Source of the DNA: JAPEKQ01 sp964487295
GTDB lineage: Bacteria; Joyebacterota; Joyebacteria; Joyebacterales; Joyebacteraceae
Assembly (NCBI GenBank): GCA_964487295.1
Contig: CAZAQL010000047.1
Location: 1-20,430 of the forward strand
DNA length: 20,430 nucleotides
Reading direction: 5' to 3'
Below the pieces are notes generated by a model that worked only from the letters and a program-made list of their open reading frames with translations, was not told the origin of the DNA and did not search any database. How positions within the stretch are numbered: position 1 is the first letter of the stretch; each line of letters starts with the position of its first letter. The translations under genes were made by a program, and so were the position numbers. Of this stretch, positions 1 to 8,200 are shown piece by piece.

Positions 1-350
1 ACTGCCCGCTCGAGAACCCGGCCCTGGCCGGTCTCGAGGGCGAGCGGACAGGGGCGGAAGGGGTGGCATCGGCGTTCAAGCTCCAGCAGAACGTCCCGAA
101 CCCGTTCAACCCCGTCACCGAGATCGCCTTCCGGGTACCTGACGGCGGGGCGAACGTGTCGCTGCGAATCTACGACGTCTCGGGCAGGCTGGTCAGGACG
201 CTGGTCGACGGCTACGAGCCGTCCGGCGGCAGAAGCGTCAGCTGGGACGGCACGAACGACGCCGGCGAGAAGGTGGCCAGCGGCATGTACACGTATCGGC
301 TGACGGCGCCCTCCTTCTCGGAGTCGCGGAAGATGCTGCTCCTGAAGTAA
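1..350 (+). CDS. C-terminal end of a secreted protein with FlgD-like/T9SS-type sorting domain (5' truncated)
   Basis: The reading frame is open from the left edge (first full codon at base 3) to the TAA at 348-350, so only the last 115 or so residues of a larger protein are present; the internal GTG at 63 is not needed as a start. The visible part is one FlgD-like immunoglobulin-fold domain: it begins with L-Q-Q-N-V-P-N-P-F-N-P, continues through I-Y-D-V-S-G-R-L-V-R-T-L and W-D-G-T-N-D-A-G, and ends S-R-K-M-L-L-L-K. Tails of this type terminate secreted proteins in Bacteroidota and related phyla, where some act as type IX secretion signals; whether it does so here is inference. The catalytic or structural part lies outside the window, so its function is unknown. 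It is followed by a strong hairpin and then by a convergent GH16 gene. Confidence 0.85.
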   Translation, partial: CPLENPALAGLEGERTGAEGVASAFKLQQNVPNPFNPVTEIAFRVPDGGANVSLRIYDVSGRLVRTLVDGYEPSGGRSVSWDGTNDAGEKVASGMYTYRLTAPSFSESRKMLLLK

Positions 351-398
351 AGGGCATCGAGCAGGCCTTTGGGCGCTCGCGCCCGTCGGACATCGATC

Positions 399-431
399 AG
401 AGAGGGGGGCCGCACCGCGGCCCCCCTCTCT
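399..431. terminator. Strong hairpin between convergent genes, probable bidirectional terminator
   Basis: Bases 399-413 pair perfectly with 417-431 (15 bp, very GC-rich, three-base loop ACC). It lies between the stop of the left-edge gene (350) and the stop of the minus-strand GH16 gene (490). There is no T-run on either side, so it is terminator-like rather than a classical intrinsic terminator. Confidence 0.65.
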
Positions 432-489
432 CGTGGCGTTCCTGTCAGGCGGAGCAGCGCCAGGCTGCCGGCCTGGCCCGCGATGCGAG

Positions 490-2286
490 CTACCTCAGAA
501 GGACCATCTTCCGCTCGGATGCGGTCTCTCCGAACGTCAGCCGGTAGTAGTAGACGCCGGAGCCAACCGGGTGACCGCTCCCGTCGCGACCGTCCCAACG
601 CACCGTGTTGGCCCCGGACACGCCGGTCCCGCGCATTCGGGCGACGCTGCGTCCGGCCAGATCGTAGACCGCAATGTCGTACACCCCCGCCGCGGGGAGC
701 TCGAAACGGATCTCGGTCGTCGCGGTGAACGGGTTCGGGGCGTTCGGGAAGAGATGTGCCTTCCGTCCCGTCTCGCCACCGTCGTTCTCATCGACCGACG
801 TGTTCCCGTCGTCCCAGTAGATGTCGTCCAGGGCGAACTCGCAGGCGGTTCCCTGTTCCTCGAGTATGACGAACGCGTAGCTCAGCATCCTGAGGTCGAT
901 GGCCGTTCCCCTGATGTCGTCGACCGGGATCTCGGCCTGACCCCAGTCCCCGTCACGCACCAGGCCATAGGTCGTCTGATGGGCGGGGAAGGAGACGTAG
1001 CTCTGATTCCCCCATGAATCGATGATCCCGATCTTGAACGTGACGTTCGCGGGGATCTTGATGCGGAACTTCAGATGACCGTCACCGAAATCGAACAGAT
1101 TGAGCGGCTGCATGGCCATGATGCCGGCCCCGAACCAGCCCAGCCCGGCCGTCTGCCAGGACAGGACGTTGTCGCCCTCGTACGGCGGGATCGATCCGTC
1201 GACCAGCGTTCCCTCCCACACGTAGATCTCGGAGGTGACCCCCGGCACGAGTTCACCGGTGACAGGCGTCTCGTCCGTGTAGACGCCGTACGTGCCGCTC
1301 TCGAAGGCGGGCGGCCCCAGGTGGACCTCTCCCTGCCCGTTCCACTCGTACACCCGGATGTAGTCGACGTACATCTCAGCGGGGAACGGCATGGAGACCG
1401 GCTGACCGCTTCCCGGGTCGCCCAGGTTGTAGGCGTCGGTGAAGGCCCCGCCGATGGCCAGATTCGCGATAAGGTAGAAGGGCTTCCTGAACTCGTCGGA
1501 GACCTCATCGATCGTGAACGGCTCCTCGTAGAGGTCGTGCTCGACACCGTCATCGACGACGGTCATGCGGAGGCTGTTCTCATCCCAGTACAGACGGTAG
1601 ATTAGGAAGCGCTCGACCAGCGAGGGTGCGTAGCTGAAGTACGGCCGGCAGTAGAGATCGTCGGGGTCCCATGAGATGCTCGCCGCTCCCGAAGGGTTGC
1701 CGGGCGAGACCGCGTCGTCTGAGTAGAAGATCGCGTTTCCGCCGACGGACTGGTTGACGGTGGAGTTGTCCAGGCCGTTGCCTCCGTTGTGTTCGTCGTG
1801 GAGATCCCTGAACGCCTGCTTCGCCCCCATCTCCATCATGTCGATCTCGCCGCAGCGGGGCCACGCGTAGTTGGCCCTGCCCAGAAGCCAGACGGCCGGC
1901 CACCCGCCGAGGTCCAGATCGGGAACGCGCACCCGCGTCTCGATCATGCCGTAGTGGATGCTGACCTCCGACTTCGACATCAACCTGCCCGACGTGTAGT
2001 TGAGGGGGTTCCCCCACTGGTCGACGATGCCCGGCCCGCTCTCCTGCCGCGCCGTGATGCGAAGCGCCGTGTTCCCCGCTTCGCCGGGAACCTCCGCGAC
2101 GTCGACGTTGTCCTCGGAGTAGTACTGCAGCTCCCCGTTCCCCCAACCCCAGGAACCGTTCCCGGTCAGGACGATCCAGTTGTCGAGGTTCTCGAAGTCG
2201 TCCTCCCAGATCAGGGAGCCGACCTGCGCCTGCGCCGAGAGAACACCAACCATGAGCAGAGCGAGCACGAGCAGATTCGATTTCAC
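490..2286 (-). CDS. Secreted GH16 endo-beta-1,3-glucanase (laminarinase-like) with ExoP-like beta-sandwich and FlgD-like tail
   Basis: This 598-residue protein should hydrolyse internal beta-1,3 linkages of laminarin-type glucans outside the cell. It has a signal peptide (hydrophobic 4-16, A-Q-A at 18-20). The GH16 domain spans about 25-315, with the E-x-D-x-x-E motif G-E-I-D-M-M-E giving nucleophile E147, D149 and acid/base E152. A second domain at about 325-495 resembles the galactose-binding-like module of ExoP-type exoglucanases that often follows marine GH16 domains; this is recognised by eye. Residues 510-598 are a FlgD-like sorting tail (P-N-A-P-N-P-F, ending R-K-M-V-L-L-R). The start is GTG at 2286, preceded by GGGAG. 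The promoter at 2361-2392 carries the shared palindrome. Laminarin as substrate is inferred from the motif type and neighbours. Confidence 0.9.
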   Translation of the reverse strand: MKSNLLVLALLMVGVLSAQAQVGSLIWEDDFENLDNWIVLTGNGSWGWGNGELQYYSEDNVDVAEVPGEAGNTALRITARQESGPGIVDQWGNPLNYTSGRLMSKSEVSIHYGMIETRVRVPDLDLGGWPAVWLLGRANYAWPRCGEIDMMEMGAKQAFRDLHDEHNGGNGLDNSTVNQSVGGNAIFYSDDAVSPGNPSGAASISWDPDDLYCRPYFSYAPSLVERFLIYRLYWDENSLRMTVVDDGVEHDLYEEPFTIDEVSDEFRKPFYLIANLAIGGAFTDAYNLGDPGSGQPVSMPFPAEMYVDYIRVYEWNGQGEVHLGPPAFESGTYGVYTDETPVTGELVPGVTSEIYVWEGTLVDGSIPPYEGDNVLSWQTAGLGWFGAGIMAMQPLNLFDFGDGHLKFRIKIPANVTFKIGIIDSWGNQSYVSFPAHQTTYGLVRDGDWGQAEIPVDDIRGTAIDLRMLSYAFVILEEQGTACEFALDDIYWDDGNTSVDENDGGETGRKAHLFPNAPNPFTATTEIRFELPAAGVYDIAVYDLAGRSVARMRGTGVSGANTVRWDGRDGSGHPVGSGVYYYRLTFGETASERKMVLLR

Positions 2287-2360
2287 CTGACGCTCCCTGT
2301 GAGTTGGGCCCGAAGGCCCCCTGGGACACCGTGTCGTCAGCCGTCATGAGGAACAGGTCC

Positions 2361-2392
2361 ATTGTACTCTTTGTACGGCCACCGTACAATTG
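2361..2392 (-). promoter_or_regulatory. Promoter plus overlapping palindromic operator for the GH16 gene (site C)
   Basis: On the minus strand the -35 is TTGTAC (2389-2384), the spacer is 17 bp and the -10 is TACAAT (2366-2361), five of six matches to consensus. The -35 lies inside a palindrome with a perfect core TTGTACGG-CCA-CCGTACAA at 2371-2389. The predicted RNA start is near 2354, about 68 bases before the GTG at 2286. The same arrangement is seen at two other promoters in this window. Confidence 0.8.
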
Positions 2393-2478
2393 CTCCTTTG
2401 CGACGCTGCACGCTCGCCGACAGGAGCGGAAAGCCCCGAAGAAGTAGGGGTCTTGCTCGATGAAGAAACCTCAGAAAG

Positions 2479-2510
2479 ACATTGTACGGTGTCCGAACAT
2501 AGTGTATGCT
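2479..2510 (+). promoter_or_regulatory. Promoter plus overlapping palindromic operator for the carbohydrate-binding protein (site A)
   Basis: The -35 is TTGTAC (2482-2487), the spacer 17 bp and the -10 TATGCT (2505-2510). The 25-bp operator (2479-2503) reads ACATTGTACGG, TGT, CCGAACATAGT; its two halves match in 8 of 11 positions when one is reverse complemented. One G separates the operator from the -10, exactly as at the other two sites. The predicted leader is about 120 bases. Confidence 0.8.
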
Positions 2511-2637
2511 ACTTCGTGTCGCTGAGCCACCTCCCCCCACCTTGCGAGCGGTCAAGGCGCTGCCGGGGCACAGAAGGCGGACTCGCGAACGGGAAGTGGT
2601 CACGTTCACCGCAGCAGAAGAGGAAAGGGGATCGGTC

Positions 2638-3243
2638 ATGCAGCTCAGCAACAGAGCAGTTGTCGTTTTCCTGGTTCTGGCAGTGGCCGTCAGTGCGTCG
2701 GCCGCCAACATCGTCGAGAACCCCGGGTTCGAGACGGGCGACCTGACCGGCTGGCAGGTCTTCGGTGCGAGCCCCAGCTCCAGCATCACGGCGCAGTTCG
2801 GCGACAACGGCCCCACTGCTCCGGGCGACTACAACGCCTTCATGGACAACCAGGCTGAGGCCATTGGCCTGACGCTCAAGCAGTCGACGCTTCCGGGCAC
2901 CGCCGTCGCCGGCGAGGTCTACTACTCCTTCGACTGTAAGCTCGACCAGGCCGATCTTGGTGGCGTCATGTTCATCGAGATGTTCGCCGAGCAGTCCGGC
3001 GTCGGCATCGTCGGCGGCAGCGGACTGATCGGGCCGATCTGGCCGTGGGGTGCCTGGCAGACGTTCGACGGCACGTGGAACGCTCCTGCCGGCACGGACT
3101 TCCTCACGATCGAGTTCCGTGCCACGACCGGCGCCACGGTGGGCAGCAACTGCATCGTGCACGTCGACAACGTCGTCCTCGACCAGGGCATCTCCCCCGT
3201 CGAGTCGGCGTCGTGGAGCAGCATCAAGGCCCTGTACCGCTAG
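2638..3243 (+). CDS. Small secreted carbohydrate-binding-type jelly-roll protein with W-x-x-I-K-A-L-Y-R tail
   Basis: This 201-residue protein starts at ATG 2638 behind a purine-rich AGAGGAAAGGGG. A signal peptide is clear (hydrophobic 7-20, A-S-A at 20-22). The mature protein opens N-I-V-E-N-P-G-F-E-T-G-D-L-T-G-W, the usual first strand of CBM4/9/22-like jelly rolls, and closes with V-H-V-D-N-V-V-L-D near 175-182, the usual last strand. There is no catalytic domain, so it is likely a free or surface-attached glycan-binding protein; beta-glucan as ligand is inferred from its operator and neighbours. It lacks the FlgD-like tail of the flanking enzymes. Instead it ends with a short linker and S-W-S-S-I-K-A-L-Y-R, which I suspect is a separate C-terminal signal. 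An upstream in-frame extension to 2506 would start before the predicted transcription start and is rejected. Confidence 0.8.
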   Translation: MQLSNRAVVVFLVLAVAVSASAANIVENPGFETGDLTGWQVFGASPSSSITAQFGDNGPTAPGDYNAFMDNQAEAIGLTLKQSTLPGTAVAGEVYYSFDCKLDQADLGGVMFIEMFAEQSGVGIVGGSGLIGPIWPWGAWQTFDGTWNAPAGTDFLTIEFRATTGATVGSNCIVHVDNVVLDQGISPVESASWSSIKALYR

Positions 3244-3284
3244 CGTCACTTCGAGCGGAGTCACAGGACCCAAGGCAGCATGCG

Positions 3285-3308
3285 AAGACCCGCCTCCGGG
3301 CGGGTCTT
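3285..3308 (+). terminator. Hairpin terminator after the carbohydrate-binding protein gene
   Basis: Bases 3285-3294 pair perfectly with 3299-3308 (10 bp, loop TCCG), 42 bases after the stop codon at 3243. There is no clear T-run afterwards, so termination strength is uncertain. Confidence 0.6.
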
Positions 3309-3413
3309 GGCATGTCTGGCTCCGGCTCGCGTCCCGTCGTCCGCGGTCCCTCAGACCTTCCTGCTCCAGGCGCTTCCCCACCTCCTTCGCGGGTTCCTGC
3401 CTGTCCCGAACAC

Positions 3414-3443
3414 TTGACAACAGGAGCGATGTTGTGCCATTCT
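3414..3443 (+). promoter_or_regulatory. Putative promoter for the second GH16 gene, with a short dyad
   Basis: A perfect TTGACA (3414-3419) is followed after 18 bp by a weak -10-like CATTCT (3438-3443). An ACAAC/GTTGT inverted repeat (3417-3421 and 3431-3435) lies within the spacer. A single CCGAACA half-site of the shared operator lies just upstream (3406-3412), but its partner half is missing. It sits about 70 bases upstream of the ATG at 3512. Confidence 0.4.
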
Positions 3444-3511
3444 GGATTCGAGCACCACACGAAGCGCGCCGCAACCGCGCTTCTCATCGACCAGGCCGGA
3501 GGGGGACCACC

Positions 3512-5101
3512 ATGCGCTCCCGACTCACGCCGACACTCCTTCCACTCATCGTGCTTCTGACGCTCACGGCTCCGCACACCGCCGACGCCCAGTGCATCCT
3601 CGCCAATCCCAGCTTCGAGATGGGTTCGGGCGGATGGGACCAGTTCGGCAGCGTCGGCACCGTGAGCCACGCCGTCCACGGCTCCGCCGCCGCCCGCGTG
3701 GCTGGCCCGGACTACGGAGGGTGGGACGTCTCCGGATACTGGCAGCAGATGGACTGCGACCCGGGCGAGCAGTGGGAGGTCACGGGGTACGTGCAGAACT
3801 CGACCGCGAACCCCCTCGGTCCCCAGTCGAGCGCTATCGTGAACATCGAGTGGTGGGATGCCGGCGGCATGATGAGCTACGAGTCGCACGCGGTCGCCAC
3901 TTCCGCCACACCGGCAGGCGAGTACGAGTTCTTCTCGTTCGAGAGCGGACCGGCGCCGACGGGGACGGTCTCCTGCAGGCTTCTGCTCGGCGTTCTCCAG
4001 GCGCCGACCGATGACCCTCCGGACGTCTACTACGACATGATCACCTTCTACAGCACCTCCTACCCCACCATGGACGACGTGCAGTGGAACGATTTCCCGG
4101 GTGGGAGGACGGTCGACTTCTCCGGCTACACCTGGCGCGTGAAGGGACCCGGCTACTACGGCCCGGGCCCGAGCACGTTCACCGACGCCACCGACGCCGT
4201 CTGGGTGGATGCCGAGGACCAGCTGCACATGACCATCAAGTACGCCGGAGGCACGTGGCGAAGTACCGAGGTCGCCACCGAAGAGCCGCTCGGCTACGGA
4301 GACTACATCTTCACCACCAGGGGACGCCTCGACCTCCTGGACCAGCACGCCGTGCTCGGTCTCTTCATCTGGCAGTATGGTCCGTGCTGGGACGAGAGCT
4401 ACCTTTGGTGGAACCCGTACTGCGAGTTCGATATCGAGTTCAGCCGCTGGAACAACCCGGGCAGGGAGATCGGCCAGTTCGTGGCACAGCCCTACGACTA
4501 CCCCGGCAACCTGTCGTCGTTCGACGCCACGTTCTCCGAGGATGAGATCACGAGCCACGCGTTCCGCTGGCTTGCAGACCGCGTCGAGTGCCGGAGCTGG
4601 CGAGGTGGCCCGGACGACGAGGCGACCTCGCCGACGATCCACACATGGACCTACACCGGTCCGCACATCCCGCGGCCCGAGCAGCCGCGCGTCCACATCA
4701 ACCTCTGGCAGTTCGACGGCCCCCCCGCTACGGCCCAGGAGGTCGTCCTCACGGACTTCACGTTCGTCCCGGAGGGATGGACCAGCGTCCCTGACCATCC
4801 CGTCGACTCGCCACAGCACGGCGACGTTGCCCGCCTGCTCCCGGCGCGTCCCAACCCCTTCAACCCGACCACGACCATCGGCTACTCGCTCGCGGCGGAC
4901 GCCACGGTCCAGCTCGACATCTACGATATCGCGGGTCGGAAGGTGCGGACGCTGGTGGGCGGGATGACCCCGGCAGGCAAGCACGAGGTCACCTGGAGCG
5001 GTCGGAACGACGACGGCGAGGCCGTGGCATCAGGCGTCTATCTGTACAGGCTCCGGACGGACGAGAGTGTCGAGACGCGGAGGATGGTCCTGCTCAAGTG
5101 A
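3512..5101 (+). CDS. Secreted GH16 beta-glucanase of the E-x-D-x-E (lichenase-type) class, with N-terminal binding module and FlgD-like tail
   Basis: The protein has 529 residues and starts at ATG 3512 behind GGAGGGGG. A signal peptide ends near A-D-A (24-26). Residues 27-180 form a jelly-roll binding module (N-P-S-F-E-M-G-S-G-G-W at 32-42). Residues about 190-420 are GH16-like: C-E-F-D-I-E-F-S-R-W carries the triad E305, D307, E309, followed by G-Q-F-V-A-Q-P-Y. This E-x-D-x-E spacing lacks the beta-bulge residue and is typical of lichenases and related enzymes, so the substrate may be mixed-linkage beta-1,3/1,4-glucan or another beta-glucan rather than laminarin. Residues 442-529 are a FlgD-like tail (A-R-P-N-P-F-N-P, ending R-R-M-V-L-L-K). 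It has its own putative promoter at 3414 and a hairpin straight after the stop. The exact substrate is not determinable here. Confidence 0.85.
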   Translation: MRSRLTPTLLPLIVLLTLTAPHTADAQCILANPSFEMGSGGWDQFGSVGTVSHAVHGSAAARVAGPDYGGWDVSGYWQQMDCDPGEQWEVTGYVQNSTANPLGPQSSAIVNIEWWDAGGMMSYESHAVATSATPAGEYEFFSFESGPAPTGTVSCRLLLGVLQAPTDDPPDVYYDMITFYSTSYPTMDDVQWNDFPGGRTVDFSGYTWRVKGPGYYGPGPSTFTDATDAVWVDAEDQLHMTIKYAGGTWRSTEVATEEPLGYGDYIFTTRGRLDLLDQHAVLGLFIWQYGPCWDESYLWWNPYCEFDIEFSRWNNPGREIGQFVAQPYDYPGNLSSFDATFSEDEITSHAFRWLADRVECRSWRGGPDDEATSPTIHTWTYTGPHIPRPEQPRVHINLWQFDGPPATAQEVVLTDFTFVPEGWTSVPDHPVDSPQHGDVARLLPARPNPFNPTTTIGYSLAADATVQLDIYDIAGRKVRTLVGGMTPAGKHEVTWSGRNDDGEAVASGVYLYRLRTDESVETRRMVLLK

Positions 5102-5102
5102 T

Positions 5103-5131
5103 ATGGAACGGTCGAGCCCGACCCGTTCCAT
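5103..5131 (+). terminator. Hairpin terminator after the second GH16 gene
   Basis: ATGGAACGG (5103-5111) pairs with CCGTTCCAT (5123-5131); the stem continues for three more pairs past a one-base bulge to a four-base loop. It begins one base after the stop codon. There is no T-run. Confidence 0.6.
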
Positions 5132-5148
5132 GTGGTCTGACCGGGGCG

Positions 5149-5280
5149 TTCAGAGAGGCTGCAGAGCGTCCCCCTCCGGCTTCCCTCAGAAGGTGCAGCG
5201 CGTTCCCACCGGCCTCCCTCAGAAGGTGCAGCGCGTTCCCACCGGCCTCCCTCTCAAAGGGTGCAGAGCGCCCGCTCGGG
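5149..5280. repeat. 33-bp tandem repeat between convergent genes
   Basis: Two identical 33-bp units lie back to back at 5182-5214 and 5215-5247; each begins TCCCTCAGAAGG and ends CCCACCGGCC. A degenerate copy precedes them (about 5149-5181) and another follows (5248-5280), the last overlapping the stop codon of the phosphorylase gene at 5254. Each unit could form a small GGTG/CACC stem. No spacer-repeat alternation is present, so it is not a CRISPR array. Its role is unknown. Confidence 0.8.
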
Positions 5281-8200
5281 TACTCCGACGTGGATGCGGA
5301 CGACACGGCCGGAACGATCGAAGACCGCCTGGCTCGTCTCCTCGTCGAGACGGTCGCCACGGCACGTGCGTGTCCTCCCGTCACTGAAGATCACTCGAGT
5401 CCATGCGACTTCGCCGTTGGTCAGCTCATAGACGACCGGCACCTGGCAGTACGTATACGCCAGCGAGCCCGGTTCGAGCTCCAGCTCGTGTTCCTGTCCG
5501 TGGACATCGTGGAAGCGAAACGCCGCCGGCCGGCTGAGGAACTCGGAAGGCCTCAGCAGGACGGGGCGGAAGCGCACCACGCCGCCCTCCACCCTCACTC
5601 CGAGCTCGCCGAAGCGAGTGAGGATCTCCTCCTTGACCTGTCCCGTCATCCCCGGCTGCTTCGCGCCGCCGTGGCGCGGCGTATGCGAGTACGGATCCGT
5701 GGGGAACGCGCCATACTCCGCCGGCGTCTTCTCGAACCCGAGTCCCGAACGGATGCGGTAGTAGAGAGCGGCCAGGGCCTCCCCGATTCCGGCGGAGCCG
5801 CCATCGTTCGCCGCACGGAGCGCGATCTCCTGCACCGCCAGCAGCAGCTTCGCCACCATGTGCCAGTAGATGCACCCGAGTCCTTCGTAGCTGTACATGG
5901 CTCCCGACCGCCCCGTGTACGAGCGATGGTGGAAGACGCTCTCGTAGAGCCTATGCACGGACGCCCTCTCGCGAGCCACTCGCGGCGCCCACTCCGGGCG
6001 CGCCGCGAGTCGATCGAGCGCCGCATCGAGGTCGCGCGCGTTCCTCAGATCGGCGCGGAACCGGCAGACCCCGAAGGCGTCGACGGCGATGAGTGAGGTG
6101 TCCCCGGCGTCGAGCATGTCTCTGAGCAGGGGGATCGCCGCGACCCGCTCGATGGGAACCGTGTTCTTCTCGAGGAACCCCGGCAGCGTCCTCTCCGGGT
6201 ACAGCAGGAAGCTGCGCTGGTCCTCGCGATAGAGCGGGCTCTCGAACAGCCTCTCGAGCAGACCGACGGCCTCCTCGCCATCGAGAAGGCCCGAACTCAG
6301 TGCGGCCACCTGTCCCTCCAGCATCTCCTGGAGCGGCCGAAGCGCGGCCTCGCCCGGATTCGTTCGGATGTCGAGGAGCAGGTACGAGTGATAGAGCGCA
6401 TCGTCGCGGCGGTTCGCCCGGATCCCATGCTCGAGGAAACGGCGCGCGACGCCGCAGAACCCGAGGACCGACGAGAGCGAGAGATCACGCTTCCTCGAGA
6501 AGCCCGACGCATAGACGGTGTCCCTGTACCTCGAGAACGCGCCACCGAGGTCGTCCAGCAACCGCCTCCGCGCGTGGTCGGAGAGTCCGTCCGCAGCGAG
6601 GGCCGGAAGCGTCGCCTCGAGGATCTCGCGAATACGATCGAACCACACGACGACCTCGTCGGCCACGGGAGCCGACGCGGTGTCTGCGCTGCCGAGCAGG
6701 CCCTCCAGAAAGGCGACGTAACGTCGCAGATAGTAGAGGGTCACAACGGAGACGCCGTCCCCGACGAGGGCGTTGTTCGCGTCGTTCCACTCGGGACGCT
6801 GCGTGTTCATCCAGATCCCGCCGTCGGGAACCAGGTTCGAGAGCTTCGAGAGAAGCGGGACGAGCAGCTTCTCCAGCAGGCTGGCGTGGTAGACCGAGCC
6901 GTCGGCTGTCGTGACCAGGCGCCCGTCCGCTCCCACGGCCTTCACACGTGCCCCGATGCGAGCTTCGAGCTCCCCGTCGTAGACGATGGTCGCCCGCGGA
7001 TCCTCGATGATCTGTTCATACGGCCTGATGCGATACGGGACCTCGGCGTAGCTGAAGATCTCCCGGGCGAGCATCTCCTGAAGCGCCCCCGGAGCATGCG
7101 CGTCCATCGATTCGAGCAACTTGAGGAAGTAGATGACCTGATGGTCACCCCAGTAGCCGATGTGGCTCCATGGATCGTCCGGGTCCGGAACCTCCCAGTC
7201 CACTCCGTCCCGGGCCAGCCGGTACGGGTTGAACCCATCCACGGTCGATGCGTTCGCGAACTTCGCGGTGATGCCCGGAAGAAGCCGGGGGAACGATGCG
7301 CAGAGCGCCTCCCAGTTCTGGAAGATATCGCGCCAGTTCCCCTCGTAGCGGAGCGCCCGCGTGCCGTCGCCGTTCCTGACGCGCACGGAGAACCGGTTCC
7401 ACGGCCGGCTCGGATCGCCATGTCGCCTGCCGAAGTAGACGGGCAGGTACTCGTGACAGAGCCGTTCCAGATCGACATCGCCGGTGTCGCGGGCGAGGGC
7501 GACCAGCTCCTGCAGGTCCACCTCATTCGGCAGTGAGCCAAGGAGTTCGCTCTGCCGCTCGGCCACGTCCCGGTTGCGCGTCCGGATGAAGTCGATCAGG
7601 TCGGATGCGGGAAGATCGTAGTTCCAGGCGGGAACCCCGCCGCGCATGTTGTTGAACAGCACGTTCGCGAAGTGGTGCGCCGCGACAACCCTGTCGGCCG
7701 TCAGCTGGATGCCGTCTCCGCTGCTGACGTTCTGGACCAGACTGCGCTCGGCCTCCTCCAGGGCCCGGTCCACGGCCTCAGGCACGTGGCCGCCCGTGAG
7801 AATGCGCATCCGTACGGCGGCGAGCTGGATGTGATCCAGTCCGGCGTCGGCGACGATGTGCCAGCGAGCCGTGCCGCCGGTCTCAAGTGAGAACGACGCT
7901 GAGACGAGGTAGTTCGCGCGCTGCCCGTTGACGACGCGGGTCTCCTCAGGCACATCCCCCCGTCTGAACGCATCGACGGCCCCATCGTCGAGGTGCACGC
8001 CGCGCTCGTCGAGCCCCGAGCACCAGACGGCGTTCGCGCGGAGCACCTCGATGGCCTCCGGACGGTCGACGATCCCGGACGTCAGCGAGTAGATACCCAC
8101 TCCGGTCTCTGCGTCGATCTCAGACTTGCGGTACGCATCCACCAGATTGCTCGCGTCCCGGCAGAGCGACTGGTGCACCTCGGCCGCAAGGACGTTCCGC

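Larger units (their letters stand above)
2287..2637. other. Divergent regulatory region between the GH16 gene and the carbohydrate-binding protein gene
   Basis: This 351-base gap contains no convincing gene. It holds two divergent promoter-operator modules, listed separately. The minus-strand leader (about 2354 to 2287) contains a 5-bp stem (2306-2310 with 2315-2319) whose RNA loop on the minus strand is UUCG, about 20 bases before the GTG start. The plus-strand leader (about 2517 to 2637) contains a weak CCTTG/CAAGG stem (2540-2557). Between the two promoters a GC-rich AAG-CCCC/GGGG-T-CTT dyad lies at 2431-2454. Confidence 0.7.

Noticed and set aside
399..431. The long hairpin as a transposon end or attachment site
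   Set aside because: There is no direct repeat, integrase or transposase nearby; its place between convergent stops is explained by termination.
433..1017. A 194-codon plus-strand open frame opposite the first GH16 gene
   Set aside because: It is antisense to the well-supported GH16/FlgD-like gene and starts inside the terminator region, with no recognisable domain.
3406..3412. CCGAACA as a fourth operator site before the second GH16 gene
   Set aside because: The partner half-site is missing and the -10 spacing of the other modules is absent; a 7-base match is expected about twice by chance in this window on both strands.
3224..4984. A 586-codon open frame on the minus strand opposite the GH16 gene
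   Set aside because: It is antisense to a protein with clear domains, has no recognisable motif and is rich in R, V and G, as expected for a GC-rich shadow frame.
5182..5247. Direct repeats as a CRISPR array
   Set aside because: The units are contiguous, with no variable spacers, and no cas genes are present.
5098..6096. A 332-codon plus-strand open frame over the repeat and the phosphorylase 3' end
   Set aside because: Its start is in the repeat region, it is antisense to the phosphorylase, and it shows no family features or ribosome site.
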